Source: Falciphora oryzae
Lineage: Eukaryota > Ascomycota > Sordariomycetes > Magnaporthales > Magnaporthaceae
DNA length: 64,000 nt
NCBI GenBank assembly: GCA_000733355.1
Contig: JNVV01000002.1
Coordinates: forward strand, 1,839,590 to 1,903,589
Direction: 5' to 3'
Shown here: piece by piece, positions 57,691 through 64,000 of the stretch
Layout of the letters: every line of letters begins with the position of its first letter
Position numbering within the stretch: the first letter of the stretch is position 1
Notes under the pieces: generated by a model
What the model saw: only the letters and a program-made list of their open reading frames with translations
Database searches by the model: none
What the model was told of the DNA's origin: nothing
Translations under genes and position numbers: made by a program

Positions 57691-60600
57691 ATGGACGCTG
57701 CCATGGACGCAGGCATGGCCGTCGACCTGGAGGAGGTCGAGGTCGACTTGTTCGGCGATCCTGTCGCTGTCGGCCTTATGTCTGCCCCTCGCCCGCCCCC
57801 TAGCAAGCAGCTGCTATCGCGCCTCGACGAGATGAGGGGCCGCGGCTGCTGCCAGAAGATTGCATGGTCGCGCCAGGGCACCATCGCCTCCGTCTCGGCC
57901 GACGGCCGCTCCGTCGACCTGCGCTACCTCCGGAGCCACCCAGACGACGCTGCATGGGGCTTGAGCGACCCGACCCCCTACGGCTCCTTTGGTTCTGCCT
58001 CCCCTCAGGCTGGTGGCGGCCAGATCACACACCTTGCCTGGGCCTCTTCCGGCATTCCCGAGCTGGCCGTCATCGACGATGTCGGCCGTGTCAGCTTCAT
58101 CCATTGCCCCGTCAGCCTCAACCGTCCCTTCACTACGAGGGCCTGTGATGCCGACCCGGTTGACGAGCTCAGCGCCGTAGTGGGCTGCTACTGGCTGCCG
58201 CTGGCGCCCCCCGGCAAACAGCAATACACGGCCCTGCAGGGCCCTGCTGTTCGCGAGGGCAACAGCTGGAGGTACGAGACGTCGTACAAGCCTGCCATCG
58301 GGCCCTCCCACCCGAACCCGTCTAAGAGCGCTTTTGTGTGCATCACCGCCGGCGGCGTCCTCAAGATGTTTTACTCGCAACCCAACAATAAGATACAGGA
58401 GACTACGCTAGAACTGGAGGGCCTCGGCGGCTCCGACGACCTGATTACGCACGCCTCTATCTGCCCCGACAGAAGCAGCAGCGGCCTTTGCATCGCCCTC
58501 GCCCTCACCTCCAGGCTGCTCAAGGTTGCCAAGGTCACCATCAACTGGGGCCTCCCAGCGCAGATGGACAAGCAGAACCCTTCAAACACCCACCCGCTAA
58601 ATCCCACCTTCAAGGAGAAGCGTGTGGCCGTCGTAAGCTGGATGCCGCTCGCGGGGCCGACACCGGGACCGACGCCGGGGCCCGAGCCTCCCCTGGATGC
58701 CTCCATGGCTCACATCTCGCTCCTAGAGCTGCTCCCAACCGCTCTGGGAAGCAACAGCCAGCAGGGCTTCGTCCCCCCGCTCATCCTGGCCGTGCGGTCG
58801 CACGTGTCGCCTTTCAGCCACGTCGTGCAGAGCGTGCTGGACGTCTGGGAGATCGTGGGCGACCAGGCGCAGTCGGCACAGCCCCAGGCCCTGCATCCGG
58901 CCTTCCAGCAGCTCAGCTCTCGCGCCGGCGCTCCCGCCACGCAGCCGGCCGCGCGCCTCCGCCGGCTGGACCCCATCTGGCTCGACAAGGTGGTCGTGTC
59001 CATCCAGCTGCTACACCCGGGCAGGGTCATCTGCCTCGCCTTCAGCGACGGCACCGTCCAGCACCGTGACCGCTACACGCTCGAGGTTATGTACGCCAGT
59101 CCGGACCTCGAGCGCATCTCGACCCTGGATGGACTGGGCTTCCACTTCGCCGACGAGACACCCTGCCTACAGGTCGCCTTCTCGCCCACAAGTTGCTCCT
59201 TCGTCCAAATATGCGAAGACTCCAAGGTCAGGTGGAACAGCCTGCGCTACCCTGCTGCCGACATCGGCTCGACTACGCACGACGCACAGTACTACGCCGT
59301 CGTAGCTGGTCTCGCCTTGACTGTCGCGTCGGCGGCATCATCCCAGACTAACTATGACGACATCCTAGCCATCGGGCGCCAGTTCATCGACAAGCCCCGG
59401 TTTGCGTACGACTGGGTTATGGAGGTAGCACGCATGCTCAAAATTCACATCGACTACTCAGAGGAGGCGCACCACGACCAGCTCGTGCGCAACCACCACC
59501 TGCAGCTCTGCCTCAGCATTCTGCATCATATGGGGCTGTACGGCGAGTTCCGCCCGCGCTCCTTTGGTGGCAAGTTTGGCGCCGTGGCCCTCGGCGTCCG
59601 CAGCATCGTCATCCTGATAACGATTGCTAGTCACACATATAAGGCGGACAAACTCGTACCGCTGGACGAGCCGGACGTCGTGGACGCGCTGGCGACGGGC
59701 TCCAAGTGGACGTTGGATGTGCTTTCGTGGCTGGCCGAGAGCCTTTTCGATCTTGCTGACGACCCCAAGTTCGAGGCGTTGCTGAACCCGACCGACTGGA
59801 AGAGCGTCATGGAATACCTGCATAGCCGCAACAACGATGTCGCCCTCCATCTGCTGCTCTGCTCCTCGACCAGGGGCTTTATCCAAGCAGCCTGCCGGCG
59901 CCTCATTCACCTGGACTCCCTCAGCCACAGAGCTACCGACTACTACGAGAAGAACTACACCCAGGTGCCAGGCCAGGACAGCTCTGCCATCCCAAGCAAC
60001 CGGCTACATCTGTCCTACCAGCGAATGCAGCGGTTCACGTCCTCGAGCCTCATCAAGGTGGCCGAATTTGGGGAGCTGTTGTCGGCTCTAGGTAGCGATA
60101 TTCGAACCGCGTACGAGACAATGCTGCGACCGCTGGCGGAGCGGCAGTATGGATCGCAGCAGCGACAGCAGCTGCAGCAGCGTCAGCAGCAGCAACAGGG
60201 ACCCAACGGCAGCAAGGCGCAGCAGCAACAACAGCAGCAGGGCGGTCTGGACCAGGCAGTGAAGCGGGCACAGGCCCAGTGCGAGCTGACGATATTGTTG
60301 GGCAACGCGCCGCCCAATGCCTTCATCCCCGTGCTCAAAAAGTTCTTTGAGGTTGACCTGCCCGCCTTCCGGAGCCAGACGGACCGAGCGCAGCTGTTCT
60401 TTGCCGACTTCAAACTGCTCGATGTCCTGGACGACCCGCGCAGCCTCCAGGAGCGGCGCGCTCGGGGCAAGCACGTGGACGTCTTCAAGCGCTCCGAGAT
60501 CGAGCTTGCCCCCAGGGAGGATGGCATAGGGCCATCAGCGACAGGACAGCAGCAGCAGCAGCCTGGAGCGAATGGATCAACAGCCGTCCTGTTGCGCAGG

Positions 60601-60738
60601 CGGTGCGCCCGGTGCGCGGCGGTCATGGAAGACGTGACGGCACAGAAGCCCGCAGTTACCTTTGTGGTTGCGCAGCAACGGAAGTGCCCTTGTGGGGGGT
60701 CCTGGGGTTTGTTGGCCAAGGGAGCTACGGTTGGCTAA
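57691..60738 (+). CDS. med16: Mediator tail subunit Med16 (Sin4)
   Basis: A single exon of 1015 aa from ATG 57691; the frame opens slightly earlier only at a GTG codon. The N-terminal half matches the Med16 beta-propeller region: CCQKIAWSRQGTIASVS, ITHLAWASSGIPELAVIDD, and GVLKMFYSQPNNKIQETTLE. The C-terminal half is helical and contains a CAG-encoded Gln-rich insert (60160-60245). It ends with paired cysteines (CARC and CPCGGSW), as in fungal Med16. Med16 belongs to the tail of Mediator, which passes activator signals to RNA polymerase II. The lack of introns contrasts with its neighbours. The gene is tandem with rib5, 790 bp upstream of it. Confidence 0.92.
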   Translation: MDAAMDAGMAVDLEEVEVDLFGDPVAVGLMSAPRPPPSKQLLSRLDEMRGRGCCQKIAWSRQGTIASVSADGRSVDLRYLRSHPDDAAWGLSDPTPYGSFGSASPQAGGGQITHLAWASSGIPELAVIDDVGRVSFIHCPVSLNRPFTTRACDADPVDELSAVVGCYWLPLAPPGKQQYTALQGPAVREGNSWRYETSYKPAIGPSHPNPSKSAFVCITAGGVLKMFYSQPNNKIQETTLELEGLGGSDDLITHASICPDRSSSGLCIALALTSRLLKVAKVTINWGLPAQMDKQNPSNTHPLNPTFKEKRVAVVSWMPLAGPTPGPTPGPEPPLDASMAHISLLELLPTALGSNSQQGFVPPLILAVRSHVSPFSHVVQSVLDVWEIVGDQAQSAQPQALHPAFQQLSSRAGAPATQPAARLRRLDPIWLDKVVVSIQLLHPGRVICLAFSDGTVQHRDRYTLEVMYASPDLERISTLDGLGFHFADETPCLQVAFSPTSCSFVQICEDSKVRWNSLRYPAADIGSTTHDAQYYAVVAGLALTVASAASSQTNYDDILAIGRQFIDKPRFAYDWVMEVARMLKIHIDYSEEAHHDQLVRNHHLQLCLSILHHMGLYGEFRPRSFGGKFGAVALGVRSIVILITIASHTYKADKLVPLDEPDVVDALATGSKWTLDVLSWLAESLFDLADDPKFEALLNPTDWKSVMEYLHSRNNDVALHLLLCSSTRGFIQAACRRLIHLDSLSHRATDYYEKNYTQVPGQDSSAIPSNRLHLSYQRMQRFTSSSLIKVAEFGELLSALGSDIRTAYETMLRPLAERQYGSQQRQQLQQRQQQQQGPNGSKAQQQQQQQGGLDQAVKRAQAQCELTILLGNAPPNAFIPVLKKFFEVDLPAFRSQTDRAQLFFADFKLLDVLDDPRSLQERRARGKHVDVFKRSEIELAPREDGIGPSATGQQQQQPGANGSTAVLLRRRCARCAAVMEDVTAQKPAVTFVVAQQRKCPCGGSWGLLAKGATVG
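60160..60245 (+). repeat. CAG-type repeat coding poly-Gln in med16
   Basis: Imperfect CAG/CAA run encoding Gln blocks separated by a short Gly/Asn/Ser linker, inside the med16 frame. Confidence 0.85.
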
Positions 60739-60976
60739 CCTTGCATTGGGGATGTTTGGATAATGGCCTCGGTGCTGCCGGCACAAGATATATGAGTGTT
60801 TGTTTCAAGAGCAAGAAATGAGGCGTGCTGGTTGCGGCACATCCAAGACACGCTGCCTCGTTCCCAGGCCACGGCTGAATACATCGAGGGAAAGGAAACT
60901 ACTGATATTCTTGGGTGGTCCTTCATTCCTTGTGCTTTATTCTCGCACTTCAGTTGTTGTCTTTATTCTTGTTCCT

Positions 60977-61078
60977 GTATCGATGGATTCGTCTCCCAGC
61001 GTTTGCATATTTCAAGTATAAAAATAGCTATCGATGGTTCTTCTCCCAGCGTTTACATAGTTTTATTTTTAGTATATC
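60977..61078. repeat. Diverged 51-bp tandem duplication
   Basis: Two copies share ATCGATGG (60979 and 61030) followed by TCTCCCAGCGTTT and AGTATA-ending tails. The spacing is 51 bp. A third ATCGAT lies at 61090. Confidence 0.65.
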
Positions 61079-61298
61079 GGTAGGTATCCATCGATAGCTC
61101 GTCATCGTCCATACTCGCCGGTGTGAGGGTTGATTAGCGGGAGTAGAGATCAATGGAATCGAAACGCAAGCTGTGGGCATGATGCTTAGAAATCGGTGGC
61201 TCAGCAATCTGTCTGAGGGTATCTCGGTGGTAATACGGGTTCCGATTAGCGCGCTCCAGGTCGCCAAACCCCACCACCCTAAAGATGACACCCGCTCC

Positions 61299-61325
61299 AA
61301 AAAAAAAAAAAAAAAAAAAAAAAAA
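61299..61325. repeat. Poly-A tract (A27)
   Basis: Uninterrupted A27 about 200 bp upstream of the rib5 start. Confidence 0.85.
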
Positions 61326-61528
61326 CTTCCCCGGTCGCCCCTCGCAAGACGAAGACGGCTTGCAAATCGCCCTTGGTGCTATCATCATCGCAAGCACCGC
61401 TGCCGTTCATATCTCCGTACCAGACACAGACAGCCTAAATCTTCCTTGACGGGTTCTGCGGATCTAGCAGTACTCGACTTTTGCACATCGAGTCTGGCAC
61501 ACGAGACATAAAGAAAGGAACAAAAACC

Positions 61529-62430
61529 ATGTTTACCGGGATTGTCGAAGAGATCGGAGGTGCGTCATCGCCGACCTGAACCAAATCCTCTGTTTCTTTC
61601 AGCGGAACCCTTTTGTATAATAAAATAGCCAGCCAGTCGGCCTCTTTTCATCTCGACCAAAAGTTCCCACGAAATTAAAGACCCCTTCGGAACCTTTTGC
61701 TAACTGTTTACCACGGTCACGGCAAATCTGCTCTGTTACAACCCTCCCAAAAAAAAATACAGTCGTCGTGGAACTCAACCCGCACGATGCCACGGGTGGG
61801 ACCTCGCTAGCCGTCTCGCTGCCCGCCGGCAGCACGCTGCTGTCTGACTGCCACGATGGCGACAGCATTGCCGTCAATGGCGTCTGCCTGACCGTCACGT
61901 CCTTCACGCCGAGCCAGTTCAGCGTCGGGGTGGCGCCCGAGACTCTGCGGGTGACGGACCTGGGCGACCTGGCGCAGGGCTCGCGCGTCAACCTGGAGCG
62001 GGCGGTGCGGGCCGACACGCGCATGGGCGGCCACTTTGTGCAGGGTCACGTCGACACGGTCGCCACGATCGCGGACCGGCGCGCCGACGGCAACGCCGTC
62101 ACGATGCGCTTCGCGCCGCGCGACCCGGGCAGCATCATGAAGTACGTCGTGCGCAAGGGCTACGTCGCCCTCGATGGCACCAGCCTGACCGTCACCCAGG
62201 TCAACGACGCCGAGGGCTGGTGGGAGGTCATGCTCATCGTCTACACCCAGGAGCGCGTCGTGCTGGCCCAGAAGAAGGTCGGTGATTCGGTCAACGTCGA
62301 GGTCGACGTCCTGGCAAAGTACGCCGAGAAGAGCATGGCGGGCTACATCAGCTCGCTCGGCGCCGGCCGGAACCTTGAGAAGATTGTCGAGGGGATTGTG
62401 GCCCAGGGCCTCGGTGCAAAGTCCCAGTAG
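61529..62430 (+). CDS. rib5: Riboflavin synthase (alpha chain)
   Basis: Two exons (61529-61559 and 61763-62430) give 232 aa. The 203-nt intron (GTGCGT donor, ACAG acceptor) splits codon 11 and restores MFTGIVEEIGVVVEL, the invariant N-terminus. Two lumazine-binding halves are visible: NGVCLTVTSF and MGGHFVQGHVDT in the first and second halves' characteristic positions, and DGTSLTVTQV in the second. The enzyme dismutates two 6,7-dimethyl-8-ribityllumazine molecules to riboflavin, the last step of vitamin B2 synthesis, as a homotrimer. Length is normal for the family. An AATAAA at 62491-62496 lies 60 bp after the stop. The 3' end is only 108 bp from the convergent mus81 stop. Confidence 0.95.
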
Positions 62431-62490
62431 AGTAGCGGCATTATGGGACTTGGGTGGCTGGATAAGGGACTCCAAACACAAGCAGAGGAT

Positions 62491-62496
62491 AATAAA
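62491..62496 (+). terminator. AATAAA polyadenylation-type signal of rib5
   Basis: AATAAA 61 bp downstream of the rib5 stop, in the 108-bp gap before the mus81 stop. Confidence 0.4.
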
Positions 62497-62538
62497 CAAA
62501 AATAGTATAAGGGTTGGAAGAAAGGAAACTCTAGAGAG

Positions 62539-64000
62539 TCAAGCATCGCCCCAGACCTCGGCGAGCTTCTGGCTGAAGGCTTTGGTGACCTTTTTGCGCC
62601 CAAGCAGGCTGGCCATCTGGCCCGATACCATCTCGTGCTTCCTCTTCTTGCTGGCCTCGTCGCTGCCGCCGCACGCCTCGAAGGCCTTGACAAAATCATA
62701 TGGCGTTGGCCACCGTTTCTGGACCTCGATGGCCTTGTCGCCCGTGATGCCCTTTGTGCACATGAGCATCTTGAGGTAGACGTCTCTCAATGTCATCATG
62801 TCCGACTTAGACGCCAGCGAAGCGAAGGCTGGGTAGCTAATGTAGTAGTCCTGCACCGCCGAAGTGGAGAGTGCCGTCTCCGCAGCCGCATCCTTGTCGC
62901 CGCGCAGGTGTGCAAGCAAGGGGAGGTAGTTCTTCGCTGTCAGAACTCGGGTGGGGATGACGTGCAGAGTCCTACCCTCGTACCGCGCCTTCAGCATACG
63001 CGTCAGGCGGGTGAGATATGCGATTGTCTCGTCCATCTTGAGGGTGCGCTTGAGGAAGAAGCCGTTGACGACCTGGGTCGAAGCTATGGCTGACTCGACC
63101 ATCTCCTCGTAGCGCTGGAAGTACTGACTGTCCATGGTAATCTCCTCGACGATGTAGACGACGTTGCGCATCCCGGATCGCCGAAGACGGAACTTTTGCT
63201 CGTGGAACCGGCCGTCCTTGACGCTGCTGACCAGGTCGTCGAGCCGCTTCCGCTCAGCAATGTAGTCCAGCGCCACCTCGTCGCCCTCGGCACCCATGCG
63301 GCTGAGGAGCGTCGGGTCGTCGCACTTGGCCACCCACAGCGCGTCACCGAGCTCCAGGCTGCGCATGATGGGCGTGACCCCTTTCTTTGCCAGCTCTTGC
63401 TGCATGTAGTCCCTATCCGTCTTGGCCCTGACCTCACGCACGTCGAGCACGAGATGAACCTTGAACGAGCCAGGAGGCAGACGGATCGGGGTAAAGGTCG
63501 GCAGGGAGTTGTCATCGGATATTCCAGATCCGTCTGAGACGACATCGCTGTACTGCGAGTGTGGGGGTGGCTGTCGATCGCCTCTCTCCTCGTCCACCTC
63601 TTCTTCTGCTGTGACGATGTCGGCATCGGTCCGAGTATTGGCAGGCACGAGGTCCGTCGCTGTCCGTGAGCCTCCAGCACTTCTGGCCCCCTCACGAGTT
63701 GGCCCCGCGACCCCGAAGGAGCCGCCCCGGGCCTCTGCCGTCTCTTTCACTCTCAGGGCAACGTCCCAGCCCTCGTCAGTCAGGGCGTAGCGCTTGAGCG
63801 GACGGCCTCTCTCGTAGACGAGCTCCTTCTGCAGCAGGCTCTTCATCGAGTTCCAGGCCGTGTAGAACTTGGTCGGGTCGCTTGGAGCGGTGAAGGAGGC
63901 GTCGCAGTGCGGCTGAGCGAGCTCGATGAGCTCGGCCTTGGGCAGCCCGACTTGGGCGTCCTGGCTCGCCGAGGAAAGAGCCATGATCAGGGCATATGCC
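62539..64000 (-). CDS. mus81: Crossover junction endonuclease Mus81 (5' end outside window)
   Basis: The minus-strand frame is open from 62539 to the window edge. There is an internal Met at 63984, but the codons before it read AYALI, which fits the family's conserved AYAI-LAL segment. The true start with the helix-hairpin-helix domain therefore lies beyond 64000. About 486 residues are visible. They include a winged-helix-like part (KAELIELAQPHCDASFTAP and KFYTAWNSMK), an acidic linker, and the XPF-type nuclease with LDVRE and the ERKRLDDL catalytic motif (VERKXXXD family; Val replaced by Ala here). A C-terminal HhH region ends the protein. With Eme1/Mms4 it cuts branched DNA at stalled forks and recombination intermediates. 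No intron is seen. Confidence 0.93.
   Translation of the reverse strand, partial: AYALIMALSSASQDAQVGLPKAELIELAQPHCDASFTAPSDPTKFYTAWNSMKSLLQKELVYERGRPLKRYALTDEGWDVALRVKETAEARGGSFGVAGPTREGARSAGGSRTATDLVPANTRTDADIVTAEEEVDEERGDRQPPPHSQYSDVVSDGSGISDDNSLPTFTPIRLPPGSFKVHLVLDVREVRAKTDRDYMQQELAKKGVTPIMRSLELGDALWVAKCDDPTLLSRMGAEGDEVALDYIAERKRLDDLVSSVKDGRFHEQKFRLRRSGMRNVVYIVEEITMDSQYFQRYEEMVESAIASTQVVNGFFLKRTLKMDETIAYLTRLTRMLKARYEGRTLHVIPTRVLTAKNYLPLLAHLRGDKDAAAETALSTSAVQDYYISYPAFASLASKSDMMTLRDVYLKMLMCTKGITGDKAIEVQKRWPTPYDFVKAFEACGGSDEASKKRKHEMVSGQMASLLGRKKVTKAFSQKLAEVWGDA

Larger units (their letters stand above)
60739..61528. other. Intergenic region between med16 and rib5
   Basis: 790 bp with the med16 3' flank, a diverged 51-bp tandem duplication (60977-61078), an A27 tract (61299-61325) and the rib5 leader. 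No gene seen. Confidence 0.6.

Noticed and set aside
63982..63984. Met at 63984 as the MUS81 start
   Set aside because: The frame stays open to the window edge and the preceding codons match the conserved interior of the family, so the gene is 5'-truncated by the window.

Overview
The window looks like a chromosome segment from a filamentous ascomycete (Pezizomycotina, most likely Sordariomycetes). The evidence is short spliceosomal introns (about 57-244 nt) with GT..AG ends and CTRAC-type branch points, strongly G/C-ending codons, pyrimidine-rich leaders, and fungal-specific families (Trs65, Sld3, Rsc7/Swp82, Ssk2-type MAPKKK, Hst3/4 sirtuin). I see no bacterial, viral or plasmid features, no CRISPR array, no recognisable intact transposon and no tRNA or rRNA gene.

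Layout. 1-7 kb: a bHLH transcription factor (+), a small conserved protein of unknown function (+) with a possible extra 3' exon, then a repeat-bearing gap. 6.9-9.9 kb: RSC7/SWP82 chromatin-remodeller subunit (-). 9.9-20.9 kb: an 11-kb stretch with no gene I can support, holding purine-rich G-quadruplex-type tracts, microsatellites and long homopolymers. 20.9-29.4 kb: DIS3/RRP44 exosome nuclease (+) converging on an SSK2-type HOG-pathway MAPKKK (-). 31.1-37.3 kb: SLD3 replication-initiation factor (+) converging on TRS65 TRAPP-II subunit (-). 38.1-45.4 kb: PRP40 splicing factor (+) converging on RLI1/ABCE1 (-). 47.6-56.3 kb: CHD1 remodeller (+) converging on an HST3/HST4-type sirtuin (-). 57.7-64 kb: MED16 mediator subunit (+), RIB5 riboflavin synthase (+), and MUS81 (-), whose 5' end runs off the window.

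Most genes act on the nucleus or gene expression: chromatin (RSC7, CHD1, HST4), transcription (bHLH, MED16), splicing (PRP40), RNA decay (DIS3), replication and recombination (SLD3, MUS81), and ribosome recycling (RLI1). They are conserved housekeeping genes, not a co-regulated pathway. From RSC7 to MED16 ten successive genes strictly alternate strand, giving convergent and divergent pairs.

I found no convincing new defence or biosynthetic system. The observations most worth a second look are at the level of gene structure: a 12-nt microexon in RLI1 that supplies the first Fe-S ligand, a possible alternative RLI1 C-terminus, a stop codon embedded in a consensus 5' splice site in the small unknown gene, an in-frame stop-free intron in DIS3, a 27-nt microexon in CHD1, and the 11-kb gene-poor interval. 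All gene models were spliced by eye from the sequence and checked for reading-frame continuity; none was checked against RNA or a database.
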